A stretch of DNA of 57,755 bases, taken from NCBI GenBank assembly GCA_937873095.1, contig CALMVI010000087.1:1-57755 (forward strand), in the 5' to 3' direction. How positions within the stretch are numbered: the first letter of the stretch is position 1; each line of letters opens with the position of its first letter. Below are positions 48,330-57,711 of the stretch, piece by piece. This DNA comes from an uncultured Acetobacteraceae bacterium. GTDB taxonomy: Bacteria > Pseudomonadota > Alphaproteobacteria > Acetobacterales > Acetobacteraceae. Both the position numbers and the translations under genes were made by a program. The notes beneath the pieces are model-generated. The model saw only the letters and a program-made list of their open reading frames with translations. It did no database searches and was not told where the DNA came from.

Positions 48330-49502
48330 ATGCCGACATTGATTTGGCGGACGGGGACGGCGAGCGAAACGCCACGGCGAGTGGCGCTTCTGTTCGCGCT
48401 TCTGTTTGCGCTTTTGGCCGCACCGACGGCCGTCCTGCATGCCCAGCAGACCACGACGGATGCGCCCGCGGTCACGGTGGGGCGGGCCGAGAGAACCGAG
48501 ATCGTCGAGGCCGCAAGCCTGACCGGAACCCTGGTCCCGCGAGAGGAAATCCTGGTCAGCCCGCAATTCGACGGCGTCGCGATCACGCAGATCCTGGTCG
48601 AGGAGGGCGACACTGTGACCGCGGGCCAGGTCCTGGCCAGGCTGTCCAGCGACGCCCTGCGTGCGTCGCTGGCCCAGAACACCGCGCAGATCGCCCGCGA
48701 CGAGGCCGCGATCGCGGAAGCCCAGGCATCGCGCAAGGCGGCCGACTCGGCCTTCGGGCGCACCCGCGACCTCGCCCGCACCGGAACCGCCTCACGCGAG
48801 ACGTTCGAGACCCGTGAGGCGGCCATGGCGAGTGCGGCCGCCAGAGTCGCCTCCGCGCAGGCCGACCTCGCCTTCACCCAGGCGCAGCGACAGGAGCTGG
48901 CGGTGAAACTCGCCAACACCGAGATCAAGGCGCCGGTCGGCGGGCTGATCAGCCGGCGGATCGCACGGCTTGGATCGGTGGTCAGCATGAACGCGGACCC
49001 GCTGTTCCGCATCATCAGCGACGGCGCGATCGAGCTGGAGGCCGACGTGCCCGAATCGACGCTGGCCAGGCTGCGGCCCGGTCAGCGCGCCAGGCTGACC
49101 ATGGCCGCCGGCGTGGAGCGCGCCGGCACGGTGCGCCTGGTGGCGCCGGAGATGAACCGGCTGTCGCGCCTCGGACGCGTGCGGGTGGCCATCGATGCGG
49201 GGAAGGGCGGACTCGTGCTCGGCGGGTTCGGGCGGGCTACGGTGGAGACCGCCAGGCACGTGGGCATCGTGGTCCCGCTGTCATCGGTGCTGTTCCGGTC
49301 CGAAGGACCGCAGGTGGAGGTGGTGCGCAACGGAATGGTCGAGAGCCGCGACGTCACGTTGGGGCTGCGCGCCGAAGGCCGCGCCGAGATCACCCGGGGC
49401 GTCGAACCGGGCGAGGCCGTGATCACGCTGTCCGGCACCTTTGTCAGGGCGGGCGATCACGTGACGGCCGTGGACCCTGCCGCAGCCGGCAGGAGGAGCT
49501 GA
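48330..49502 (+). CDS. RND efflux periplasmic adaptor (membrane fusion protein)
   Basis: Adaptor subunit of 390 aa. The N-terminal region (VALLFALLFALLAAPTAVLHA) is a signal anchor. A biotinyl-lipoyl half (EEILVSPQFDGVAITQILVEEGDTVTAGQ), the alpha-hairpin coiled coil (about residues 95-165) and the second lipoyl half (IKAPVGGLISRR), then the beta-barrel and C-terminal strands (VVPLSSVLF, GEAVITLSGTFVRAGDHV) follow in the usual order. ATG 48330 has GGAG 8 bases upstream. The permease begins 4 bases after its stop, so they form one operon. No outer-membrane channel is present, so an unlinked TolC-like partner is likely. Confidence 0.93.
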   Translation: MPTLIWRTGTASETPRRVALLFALLFALLAAPTAVLHAQQTTTDAPAVTVGRAERTEIVEAASLTGTLVPREEILVSPQFDGVAITQILVEEGDTVTAGQVLARLSSDALRASLAQNTAQIARDEAAIAEAQASRKAADSAFGRTRDLARTGTASRETFETREAAMASAAARVASAQADLAFTQAQRQELAVKLANTEIKAPVGGLISRRIARLGSVVSMNADPLFRIISDGAIELEADVPESTLARLRPGQRARLTMAAGVERAGTVRLVAPEMNRLSRLGRVRVAIDAGKGGLVLGGFGRATVETARHVGIVVPLSSVLFRSEGPQVEVVRNGMVESRDVTLGLRAEGRAEITRGVEPGEAVITLSGTFVRAGDHVTAVDPAAAGRRS

Positions 49503-49505
49503 GCC

Positions 49506-52500
49506 ATGGCGTTCAACGTCTCCGGCGCCTCGATCAGGAACCCGATCCCTTCGCTGGTGCTGTTCACCGTCATGCTGGTGCTGGGCATCGGCGCGTTTCG
49601 GGCGCTGCCGATCACCAACTCCCCCAACATCGACATTCCCGTCGTGGACGTCACCGTCACCGAGTCCGGCGCGGCACCGGCCGAGCTCGAGTCGCAGGTG
49701 ACGAAAAAGATCGAGGATGCGGTCGCCAGCGTCAACGGCGTCAAGCACATCACCTCGACCGTGACCGACGGCACGTCGCTGACCGAGATCGAGCTGCGGC
49801 TCGAAATCAGTTCGGACCGGGCGCTGAACGAGGTGCGCGACGCGGTGTCGACGATACGCGCCGAACTGCCACGCACGATCGACGAGCCGGTGATCCAGCG
49901 GCTGGATTTCTCCTCGCAGCCGATCCAGACCTATGCCGCCAGCGCACCCGGCATGACGCTCGAGCAATTGTCGTGGTTCGTCGACGACACCGTCGCGCGT
50001 GACCTGCAGGGCTTGCCGGGTGTCGGCCGCGTGCAGCGCATCGGCGGCGTCACGCGCGAGGTGCAGGTGACGCTGGATCCCGACCGGCTCTCGGCCCTGG
50101 GCATCACCGCCGGCGCCGTGAACGCGCAGGTGCAGCAGACCAGCGTCGACCTGGCAGGCGGACGAGGAGAACTCGGCGCGCGCGAGCAGATCATCCGCAC
50201 GCTGGCCGGGGCAACGACGATCCGGGCACTGGCCGACACGCGCATCGTGCTGCCGGGCGGCCGGGAGGTGCGTCTGCAGGATCTGGGCACGGTGAGCGAC
50301 GGGGCGGAGGAGCCCCGCACCTTCGCCCGGCTGAACGGCAGCACGCCAGTGGTCGCCTTCCGCATCTCGCGCAGCAAGAACGCGAGCGAGGTGGACGTCG
50401 CCCGCCGGGTGGCGGACCGGCTGCGCATGCTCGCCGCCGACCGCCCGGCCGTTTCCTACCGGCTGATCGACGATTACGTGCGCTATTCCGTGGGCGGCTA
50501 CAACTCGGCCATGGAGGCGCTGATCGAGGGTGCGGTGCTGGCCACGCTGGTCGTGCTGGTCTTCCTGCGCGACTGGCGGGCCACGCTGCTGTCGGCCGTG
50601 GCGCTGCCGCTCTCCGTGCTGCCCGCCTTCGCGGTGATGCTGGCGATGGGATTCACCCTGAACTTCATCAGCCTGCTGGCCATCACCCTGGTGACCGGCA
50701 TCCTGGTCGACGACGCGATCGTCGAGATCGAAAACATCGTCCGCCACATCCGCATGGGCAAGCCGCCCTACGACGCGGCGATCGAGGCGGCCGACGAGAT
50801 CGGGCTCGCCGTCATCGCGATCACCCTGACCATCTGCGCGGTGTTCGCTCCCGTCAGCTTCATGGGCGGCATCGCGGGCCAGTACTTCAAGCAGTTCGGG
50901 CTGACTGTGGCCGCGGCCGTGCTGTGCTCGCTGCTTGTCGCACGGCTGATCACGCCGCTGATGGCCGCCTACCTGCTGCGTCCGCACCGGGCGGTGGACG
51001 AGCGCGAGGGGCCGGTGGTGGCGGCCTACACGCGCTTCTTGGCAATGACGCTGCGCCACAGGGGGATCACCCTGCTGGCCGGGCTGCTGCTGTTCGCCCT
51101 GTCTATCTGGTCCACCAGCCTGCTGCCGACGGCGTTCATTCCGGCGGAAGACCAGTCGCGCGCCGTCCTGGCGCTGGAACTGCCGCCGGGATCCCGTCTG
51201 GAGGACACGCGCGCCAAGACCGACGAGGCCGCAGCCCTGTTCCGCACGATCCCGGAAGTGACGAGCGTGTTCGTCGTCGGCGGAACCACGCCGACGGAAG
51301 ACGACCAGGAGGTGCGGCGCGCCCAGGTGACGGTGAACCTGGTGCCGAAGACCCAGCGCCGCCGCACCCAGAAACAGATCGAGGGAGAGTTGTCGCGCAA
51401 GCTGGCCGAACTGGCCGACGTCCGCGGCTACTACGTCAACGGCCGCGGCGAGCGGGAGCTGTCGCTGACGGTGCTGAGCAACGATCCGGCCGCGCTCGAG
51501 CGCGGCATCGGCAGGCTGGAGGGCGCGATGCGCCGGCTGCCCGGCTTCTTCAACGTGGCCGCCAGCACCGGGCTGAACGGGCCGCAGATCTTCGTGACGC
51601 CGCGCGCAGACGAGGCGGCGCGCTACGGCGTCTCCACCCAGATGATCTCCGAGGCGGTCAGGATCGCGACGCTCGGGGACATCTCGGCCAACCTGGCGAA
51701 GTTCCGCGACGGCGACCGGCTGATTCCGATCCGCGTGCAGACCGACCTGGCGCTGCGTCGGGACGTGCATGCGATGGAGACGCTGCCGATCGTGGGCGAG
51801 ACCGGGCTGGCGGTGCCGCTGGCCGCCGTCGCCGACGTGACGCTCGGCCAGGGACCGACCTCGATCCGGCGGCTGGACCGCCAGCGCGAGGTCGTGCTGG
51901 GCGCCGACCTGGCGCCTGGCCTGGCGCTCGGGGCGGCGCTGGAGAGGGTGAACGCCCTGCCGGACGCGCAGACGCTGCCGGTTGGCGTGCACATCCAGAA
52001 CGGCGGCGATGCAGAGATCATGGACGAGGTGTTCTCCGGCTTCGCGATGGCCATGGGCGTGGGCTTGATGATCGTGCTCGGGCTGCTGGTGCTGCTGTTC
52101 CGCAGCGTGTTCCAGCCGCTGACGGTGCTGCTCTCTCTGCCGCTGTGCCTCGGCGGCGTGATCCTGGCGCTGCTGCTGACCGGCCAGCCGATCAGCCTGC
52201 CGGTCGCCATCGGCATCCTGATGCTGATGGGCATCGTGACCAAGAACGCGATCATGCTGGTCGATTTCGCCCGCGAGCGGCAGGCCCAGGGTGTCTCGCG
52301 GCGGGATGCGATCATCGATGCCGGCCGCAAGCGCGCCCGCCCGATCGTGATGACCACGCTTGCGATGGTGGCGGGAATGGTGCCCAGCGCGCTGAGCCTG
52401 GGCGATGGCGGGGAGTTCCGCGCCCCGATGGCGACCGGCGTGATCGGCGGCCTGATCGTCAGCACGGTGCTGTCGCTGGTGTTCGTGCCGTCCCTCTACA

Positions 52501-52646
52501 CGGTGATGGACGGATTCTCCAGGCGCGTCGGCAACCTGCTCGGGCGGCTGATCAGCCCAGAGGCGCCGCGGCCGGCGCCCGTCTCCATCGTCATCTCCCC
52601 CGCACCCCGCTCGGCGCCCCACAGCATTGCCGGCCGGACCACGTGA
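49506..52646 (+). CDS. RND efflux permease, HAE-1 family
   Basis: Inner-membrane proton/drug antiporter of 1046 aa (normal length). The N-terminal FNVSGASIRNPIPSLVLF begins TM1. The proton-relay Asp pair is in TGILVDDAIVEIENI (TM4, about residue 404), and the TM10 Lys in GIVTKNAIMLVDF is present. Two periplasmic porter regions (PN1-PC1, PN2-PC2) flank it. The substrate range is unknown; the family includes multidrug pumps. It overlaps no gene; the stop is 37 bases before the convergent small secreted protein. Confidence 0.94.
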   Translation: MAFNVSGASIRNPIPSLVLFTVMLVLGIGAFRALPITNSPNIDIPVVDVTVTESGAAPAELESQVTKKIEDAVASVNGVKHITSTVTDGTSLTEIELRLEISSDRALNEVRDAVSTIRAELPRTIDEPVIQRLDFSSQPIQTYAASAPGMTLEQLSWFVDDTVARDLQGLPGVGRVQRIGGVTREVQVTLDPDRLSALGITAGAVNAQVQQTSVDLAGGRGELGAREQIIRTLAGATTIRALADTRIVLPGGREVRLQDLGTVSDGAEEPRTFARLNGSTPVVAFRISRSKNASEVDVARRVADRLRMLAADRPAVSYRLIDDYVRYSVGGYNSAMEALIEGAVLATLVVLVFLRDWRATLLSAVALPLSVLPAFAVMLAMGFTLNFISLLAITLVTGILVDDAIVEIENIVRHIRMGKPPYDAAIEAADEIGLAVIAITLTICAVFAPVSFMGGIAGQYFKQFGLTVAAAVLCSLLVARLITPLMAAYLLRPHRAVDEREGPVVAAYTRFLAMTLRHRGITLLAGLLLFALSIWSTSLLPTAFIPAEDQSRAVLALELPPGSRLEDTRAKTDEAAALFRTIPEVTSVFVVGGTTPTEDDQEVRRAQVTVNLVPKTQRRRTQKQIEGELSRKLAELADVRGYYVNGRGERELSLTVLSNDPAALERGIGRLEGAMRRLPGFFNVAASTGLNGPQIFVTPRADEAARYGVSTQMISEAVRIATLGDISANLAKFRDGDRLIPIRVQTDLALRRDVHAMETLPIVGETGLAVPLAAVADVTLGQGPTSIRRLDRQREVVLGADLAPGLALGAALERVNALPDAQTLPVGVHIQNGGDAEIMDEVFSGFAMAMGVGLMIVLGLLVLLFRSVFQPLTVLLSLPLCLGGVILALLLTGQPISLPVAIGILMLMGIVTKNAIMLVDFARERQAQGVSRRDAIIDAGRKRARPIVMTTLAMVAGMVPSALSLGDGGEFRAPMATGVIGGLIVSTVLSLVFVPSLYTVMDGFSRRVGNLLGRLISPEAPRPAPVSIVISPAPRSAPHSIAGRTT

Positions 52647-52683
52647 GGGCGACGCTCCTCGGGTGAACGCCTGCAGCGGGGCC

Positions 52684-53031
52684 TCATTTCACCCGGACGA
52701 AATCTCCCAGCAGGCAAAACGAGTGGAGCGAATTCAGCCTGATGGTCACCTGGTTGGAGCACAGCTCCTCCGTCCCCGGATCGGTCGGCTGGTAGGTGAA
52801 CCCGTCCGGCTCGGCCTTCAGGCCGAAGCAACGGGAGGCAAGCGTGTTTTTCCAGACCACATGATTCCGCATCTGGAACAGGATCGTGGTGTCGTCCGGC
52901 CGTGTCGTGCTCACGATCTCAGGCTCACGGATGCAGGTGGTGTTGCCAGACGCGGCCAGCGCCGGCGCGCACCCGATGAACCATGCCGCCACCAAGGCCT
53001 TTGCAGCTCTGCGTTCCACCATGACAGTCAT
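52684..53031 (-). CDS. Small secreted protein, DUF6491-like
   Basis: Protein of 115 aa. Signal peptide (about residues 1-26, ending APALAA), then Cys-containing motifs TCIREPEIV, DDTTILFQMRNHVVWKNTLASRC, GFTYQP and CSNQVTIRL...CLLGDF, a layout shared with small periplasmic DUF6491 proteins in proteobacteria. Four Cys of the mature part probably make two disulfides. The function is unknown. It lies just downstream of uvrB on the same strand, with a 12-base gap, so it could be cotranscribed with it. Confidence 0.6.
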   Translation of the reverse strand: MTVMVERRAAKALVAAWFIGCAPALAASGNTTCIREPEIVSTTRPDDTTILFQMRNHVVWKNTLASRCFGLKAEPDGFTYQPTDPGTEELCSNQVTIRLNSLHSFCLLGDFVRVK

Positions 53032-53043
53032 ACCCTGCGAACG

Positions 53044-55266
53044 TTATTTCTTCCGGCCAGCCTGCGCAGACGCTGCCCTGCCGCGCCCGCGGCGCAGCTT
53101 GGTCGGATCGTAGCCGCCGCCGCCTGGGCCGAGCGGCTCCGGCGTCCGGTCCCGCCTGGGTTTTTGCGAAGCGGCGCTGGGGGGCGGTGGCGGCAGGCCG
53201 AGGTCGAGCGCTTCCAGCCGCTTGATCTCGTCGCGCAACCGTCCCGCCTCCTCGAACTCCAAATCGGCCGCCGCCGCGCGCATGCGCTTTTCCAGCTCGG
53301 CAATCGAGGATTTGAGGTCGCGGCCGACCATGTTGGTGACGCTCGAATCCTTGATCGGCGCCACCGTCACGTAATCCTGCTCGAACACCGAACTCAGCGC
53401 CTCGCCGATATGCTTGCGCACCGATTGCGGGGTGATGCCGTTGGCTTCGTTCCAGGCGCGCTGCTTGTTGCGCCGCCGCTCGGTCTCCTCGATGGCGTAG
53501 CGCAGGCTTTCGGTCATCGTGTCGGCGTACAGCACCACGCGGCCGTCCACGTTGCGCGCCGCCCGGCCGATGGTCTGGATCAGTGAGGTTTTCGAGCGCA
53601 GGAACCCCTCCTTGTCGGCATCCAGGATCGCGACGAGCGCGCATTCCGGAATGTCGAGCCCTTCGCGCAACAGGTTGATGCCGACCAGCACGTCGTAGAC
53701 GCCCAGCCGAAGATCGCGGATGACTTCGATGCGCTCCAGCGTATCCACGTCGGAATGCAGGTAGCGCACCTTCACGCCGTTCTCCGTGAGGTACTCGGTC
53801 AGATCCTCCGACATGCGCTTGGTCAGGGTGGTGACCAGCACGCGCGCGCCGCGCTGCGTGGTGGTTCTGATCTCGGCCAGCAGGTCGTCGACCTGCCGTT
53901 CGACAGGACGGATTTCGGTGACCGGGTCGATCAGCCCGGTGGGGCGGATCACCTGTTCGGCGAATGTGCCGCCGGTGCGCTCCATCTCCCACGGCCCGGG
54001 TGTCGCGCTGACGAACACCGTTTGCGGCCGCAGTCTCTCCCACTCGGTAAATTTCAGCGGCCGGTTGTCGATGCAGGACGGCAGCCGGAAGCCGAACTCG
54101 GCGAGGATGGATTTGCGCGCATAGTCACCGCGTTCCATGCCGCCGATCTGCGGCACCGTCACGTGGCTTTCGTCCACGATCAGCAGCGCGTTCTGCGGCA
54201 GGTATTCGAACAGCGTGGGCGGATTGTCGCCCTGCTTGCGGCCCGAGAGGTAGCGCGAGTAGTTTTCGATCCCCTTGCAGGAGCCGGTGGTTTCCATCAT
54301 TTCGAGATCGAACGTCGTGCGCTGCTGCAGGCGTTCGGCTTCCAGCAGGCGGCCGTTGGCGACCAGCTCGTCGAGCCGCAACCGCAGTTCGTCCTTGATG
54401 CCGACGATCGCCTGGTTCAGCGTCGGGCGCGGCGTCACGTAGTGGCTGTTGGCGTAGATGTGCACCTCGCGGATCGTCCCGGTGCGCTCGCCGGTCAGCG
54501 GATCGAACTCCTCGAGCGACTCGATCTCGTCGCCGAACAGCACGATGCGCCACGCCCGATCCTCGAACTGCGCCGGGAACACGTCCACCGTCTCGCCGCG
54601 AAGCCGGAAGCTGCCGCGCGCAAACGCCACGTCGTTGCGCTTGTATTGCAGCTCCACCAGAGCGCGCGCCAGCGTGTCGCGGTCGATCCGGCCGCCCACC
54701 TCCAGCTTGACCACCATGCGCGAATAGGTCTCGACCGAGCCGATGCCGTAGATGCAGCTGACGGACGCCACGATGATGACGTCGTTGCGCTCCAGCAGGG
54801 ATTGCGTGGCCGCGTGGCGCATGCGATCGATCTGCTCGTTGATCTGGCTGTCTTTTTCGATGTAGAGGTCGGTGCGCGGAACATAGGCTTCGGGCTGGTA
54901 ATAGTCGTAGTAGCTGACGAAGTATTCGACTGCGTTGTCCGGGAAGAACGACTTCATCTCCGCGTAGAGCTGGGCGGCGAGCGTCTTGTTCGGGGCCAGC
55001 ACCAGGGCTGGCCGCTGAACCGCCTCGATCACTTTGGCCATGGTGAACGTCTTGCCCGACCCGGTCACGCCGAGCAGGACCTGGTCCATCTCGTTGGCTG
55101 TGATACCCGCCACCAGCTCGCCGATGGCGGCCGGCTGGTCGCCTGCCGGCTCGTAGTCCGACACCACCCGGAACCGGTTGGTCACCGGCTTGGACGGCTG
55201 GCGCTGCGGAATGAAAGCGACCGGCGCAGGCCGGGCGGCGGCTGGGGCGGCTAGGGTCTGGCTCAT
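53044..55266 (-). CDS. uvrB: Excinuclease ABC subunit UvrB
   Basis: DNA-damage verification helicase of nucleotide excision repair, 740 aa. Walker [10 protein letters not shown] (about residues 65-73), the beta-hairpin [20 protein letters not shown], motif DESHVTVPQ, helicase motifs VSATPG and QTIGRAARN, and the C-terminal UVR domain ([28 protein letters not shown]) for UvrC binding. An N-terminal Ala/Pro-rich tail of about 30 residues and a Gly/Arg-rich C-terminus are extra. Expression may be damage-induced, but I saw no clear LexA box. Confidence 0.96.
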   Translation of the reverse strand: MSQTLAAPAAARPAPVAFIPQRQPSKPVTNRFRVVSDYEPAGDQPAAIGELVAGITANEMDQVLLGVTGSGKTFTMAKVIEAVQRPALVLAPNKTLAAQLYAEMKSFFPDNAVEYFVSYYDYYQPEAYVPRTDLYIEKDSQINEQIDRMRHAATQSLLERNDVIIVASVSCIYGIGSVETYSRMVVKLEVGGRIDRDTLARALVELQYKRNDVAFARGSFRLRGETVDVFPAQFEDRAWRIVLFGDEIESLEEFDPLTGERTGTIREVHIYANSHYVTPRPTLNQAIVGIKDELRLRLDELVANGRLLEAERLQQRTTFDLEMMETTGSCKGIENYSRYLSGRKQGDNPPTLFEYLPQNALLIVDESHVTVPQIGGMERGDYARKSILAEFGFRLPSCIDNRPLKFTEWERLRPQTVFVSATPGPWEMERTGGTFAEQVIRPTGLIDPVTEIRPVERQVDDLLAEIRTTTQRGARVLVTTLTKRMSEDLTEYLTENGVKVRYLHSDVDTLERIEVIRDLRLGVYDVLVGINLLREGLDIPECALVAILDADKEGFLRSKTSLIQTIGRAARNVDGRVVLYADTMTESLRYAIEETERRRNKQRAWNEANGITPQSVRKHIGEALSSVFEQDYVTVAPIKDSSVTNMVGRDLKSSIAELEKRMRAAAADLEFEEAGRLRDEIKRLEALDLGLPPPPPSAASQKPRRDRTPEPLGPGGGGYDPTKLRRGRGRAASAQAGRKK

Positions 55267-55344
55267 GGACGACAGATGGTGTTTTCCGCCCGCCCTGCAA
55301 ACGCCGCCCGACGCCCGGACAGCCCCGACCCGCGTGCTGGCGCA

Positions 55345-56727
55345 TCAGCCAACGCGCGTGCGAAGCGCGTCAGCGACCGAGCCCACGACAGGCGACCAGT
55401 CCGCCGGCCGAACCTGACGGAACAGCCGCAACGTCGGATACCAGGGCGAGTCCTCGCGCTGCAGCAGCCATCGCCAATCCGCCGGCTCCGGCACCAGCAC
55501 CCAGGCCGCCACGCCGAGCGCACCGGCCAGGTGCACCACGGCCGTGTCCACAGCAACGACCAGGTCCAGGCTGTGCATGGCGGCACCTGTCTCGGCGAAG
55601 CTCGCCAGCTCCTGCGAGAGGTCGGTGAAGTTGGCCAGCGCCGCTGCGAACTGCCGGTCCTCCTCGGGGAACGGCTTCTGCAACCCGAAGAAATCCACGC
55701 CCTGCACGGCCAGGATCGGCGCAACCGTCTCCATCCTTACCGACCGCCTGGCGTTGTTGGGGTGGGTCGGGCGTCCGGACCAGGCCAGGCCGACCCGCAT
55801 CCGCCGAGCGGGCTTCAGCTCATCCAGGCGGCGGCGCCAGAACGCCACCCGTTCGGCATCCATGCTCAGATACGGCACAGGGGACGGAATGGTCGCCAGT
55901 TCAGTGTTGAAAATCTGCGGCAGGCTGGAAAGCAGCACGTAGGCGTCGTGCGCCGGCGCGTCGGCCCAGGTGGGGAAATGCGCGTCGATGTCGGGGTGCG
56001 GGCCGAGCAGGGCGGTCACTTCCGGTCCCCAGCCCACCAACAGGCGCGGCACCCGCCGTTTCACCCAGGGGATGTAGCGGGCGAACTGTATCATGTCGCC
56101 GAAACCCTGGTCGGCCACCAGCAGCAGGGTGCCGCCCGGCAGGTTCATCCCGTTCCATTGCGCGGCGACCATCCTGGGCAGCGTTCCGCGCGCCTGGTCC
56201 AGCTTGTTGCGCCAGGCATACTCCATCCAGCCAGGCGGATACTCACCGTAGGACAGGAGCAGCTCGCCCAGGCCCATATGGGCGGCGGGGTTGTCCGGCT
56301 CGCGTCCCAGGGCTTCGCGGTAGCGCAGCGACGCTGCCTCCCTCTCGCCCCTGGCAAGGTGGGCCAGCGCCAGCTCCACACGGTGCGGGGCGGTATCGGG
56401 GCTGTGTTTGACGGCCTCGAGCCCGGACGCCAGGGCCTCGTCGAGCATGGTCTTGCTGCGGTAGAGCGAGCAGAGGTTCAGGTGCCAGTTGCCCACGTTC
56501 GGCTGGCCTGCCACGGCCAGTTTGAGCATCTCGATCGCCTCGTCCGTCCGGCCTTCCTGGCCGAAGATCCCGCCCATCAGGCCGAGCGCCCCTGGCAGGC
56601 CGGGCGTTGCCACCAGCAGGTCGCGGCAGATGCCGACCGCCTCGTTGGTGCGGCGCAGCTTGGCCGCGTTCAGGGCGCGAGCCAGCGCCTGCTCTACCGT
56701 TTCCTTCTGGGCTGAACTTTCCGACAT
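55345..56727 (-). CDS. TPR-containing glycosyltransferase (GT9/heptosyltransferase-like)
   Basis: Protein of 460 aa. Residues about 10-180 are TPR helices (ALNAAKLRRTNEAVGICRDLL, GALGLMGGIFGQEGRTDEAIEMLKLA and others). The C-terminal half has a GT-B fold with LVADQGFGDMIQFARYIP (near the start of the domain) and VAVDTAVVHLAGALGVAAWVLVPEPADWRWLLQRE-type nucleotide-sugar binding end, as in families that follow TPRs in alphaproteobacteria. No membrane span. ATG 56727 is used; a GTG at 56742 would add MKVGT. The sugar and acceptor are not known; a role in flagellin or surface glycan modification is possible. Confidence 0.8.
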   Translation of the reverse strand: MSESSAQKETVEQALARALNAAKLRRTNEAVGICRDLLVATPGLPGALGLMGGIFGQEGRTDEAIEMLKLAVAGQPNVGNWHLNLCSLYRSKTMLDEALASGLEAVKHSPDTAPHRVELALAHLARGEREAASLRYREALGREPDNPAAHMGLGELLLSYGEYPPGWMEYAWRNKLDQARGTLPRMVAAQWNGMNLPGGTLLLVADQGFGDMIQFARYIPWVKRRVPRLLVGWGPEVTALLGPHPDIDAHFPTWADAPAHDAYVLLSSLPQIFNTELATIPSPVPYLSMDAERVAFWRRRLDELKPARRMRVGLAWSGRPTHPNNARRSVRMETVAPILAVQGVDFFGLQKPFPEEDRQFAAALANFTDLSQELASFAETGAAMHSLDLVVAVDTAVVHLAGALGVAAWVLVPEPADWRWLLQREDSPWYPTLRLFRQVRPADWSPVVGSVADALRTRVG

Positions 56728-56777
56728 CGTCCCGACTTTCACTCGCGCGGAGCCTTTGAACTTTATGCTTAATAAAC

Positions 56778-56830
56778 GGGGGTCTGGGGTTTCAAACCCC
56801 AGCGGGGTCCAGGGGCAGAGCCCCTGGCCT
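56778..56830. repeat. R1 intergenic repeat, copy 3 (inverted)
   Basis: Reverse complement of copies 1 and 2: CTGGGGTTT/AAACCCCAG followed by CCAGGGGC/GCCCCTGG, with GGGGG at the left end. It lies in the 130-base divergent gap between the TPR-glycosyltransferase gene and the second TSUP gene, ending 27 bases before the TSUP start. Confidence 0.9.
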
Positions 56831-56857
56831 TCGCCAACACTCTGCTAACCTGCGAGG

Positions 56858-57593
56858 ATGCCCTACCTACTCCTGCTTGTGACAGCCCTGATCGCCGGTG
56901 CCCAGAACGCGCTGGCCGGCGGCGGCTCCTTCATCACCTTTCCCGCGCTGCTGCTGTTCGGCATGGGCGCCAGGGCCGCCAACGTGACCTCCACGGTCGC
57001 CCTGTTTCCGGGCCAGATCGCGACGGGGCTGACCGGCCGACGGCATGTGGCCGGCGCGGAAGGGCTCAGCTTTCGTGCACTTGCCGCCATCAGCCTTCGG
57101 CGGCCTGGTCGGCGCGGTTCTGCTGCTCGAGACGCCCGAGAGTTTTTTCGAGCGGCTGGTGCCGTTCCTGGTCCTGTTCGCGACGGGCGTCTTCGCCTGG
57201 GGCAGCTTTCGCCGCACGTCGGCGGGCCGCACGCATCTGTCACCGGCCGGGGCGGCCGTGTCGCAATTCGTCATCGCCGTCTATGGCGGGTATTTCGGTG
57301 GCGGCATCGGCATGCTGATGCTTGCCGCCTTGACCCTGGCCGGACTGCCGGTGCGTCAGGCCAGCGCAACCAAGAACGTGCTGGCGGCCGTGATGAATGC
57401 TTCCGCCGTGGTCATCTTCGCGTTCTCGCGGGATGTGCACTGGGACGCGGCGCTGGCCGTAGCCGCGGGGTCGGTGATCGGCGGCCAGGCGGGCGCCTGG
57501 CTCATGCTGCGAGTGTCCGACCGGAAGCTGCGCCTGGGGGTGGTGGCGGTCGGCATCCTGCTGACGCTCGGTCTGTTCATCCGCGCCTACTGA
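56858..57593 (+). pseudogene. TSUP family permease, frameshifted
   Basis: A TauE/SafE-like permease (about 245 aa if restored). The first frame starts MPYLLLLVTALIAGAQNALAGGGSFITFPALLLFG and ends near AAIS; the remainder (FGGLVGAVLLLETPESFF onward, with GGYFGGGIGMLML and TKNVLAAVMNASAV) continues in the +1 frame to 57593. The break is at about 57093-57096, where two bases seem missing (ATCAGC-C-TTCGGC for ATCAGC-NNN-TTCGGC). Both halves are conserved in pattern, so a recent mutation or a sequencing error is possible. A related intact permease is at 174-953. Confidence 0.85.
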
Positions 57594-57606
57594 TCCGACC
57601 GTCCCG

Positions 57607-57711
57607 GCTAGACCCTGATCGCTTCTGGTAGACGAAGCGATCAGGGTCTAGCTCTTTGTTTTAGCGAGCATGTTCATCGTGGTTGAAGTCAACCTGAAGC
57701 GAACATGCTTG
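57607..57711. repeat. R2 structured intergenic repeat, copy D
   Basis: First hairpin of 19-bp perfect arms at 57607-57625 and 57634-57652. Core GCTCTTTGTTTTAGCGAGC (57651-57669). Second hairpin AGCATGTTC (57667-57675) / GAACATGCT (57701-57709), with inner GGTTG/CAACC (57681-57685, 57690-57694). The inner stem is the same as in copy C while both long stems differ by paired substitutions. It follows the stop of the frameshifted TSUP gene by 13 bases. Confidence 0.9.

Noticed and set aside
48150-48330. Promoter upstream of the RND operon from TTGACT near 48174
   Set aside because: No acceptable -10 hexamer occurs 16-18 bases downstream; the region is otherwise featureless.
49281-52622. Very long open frame (over 1,100 codons) antisense to the RND permease gene
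   Set aside because: It is low-complexity (His, Gln, Arg, Ala rich), has no domain, and results from GC-rich third positions of the real gene on the other strand.
55255-55345. LexA/SOS box upstream of uvrB
   Set aside because: I looked for GAAC/GTTC-type and GTTC-N7-GTTC repeats in the gap and saw no convincing match.
57085-57105. Programmed ribosomal frameshift in the TSUP gene
   Set aside because: No slippery heptamer or downstream pseudoknot is apparent; a small deletion or sequencing error is simpler.
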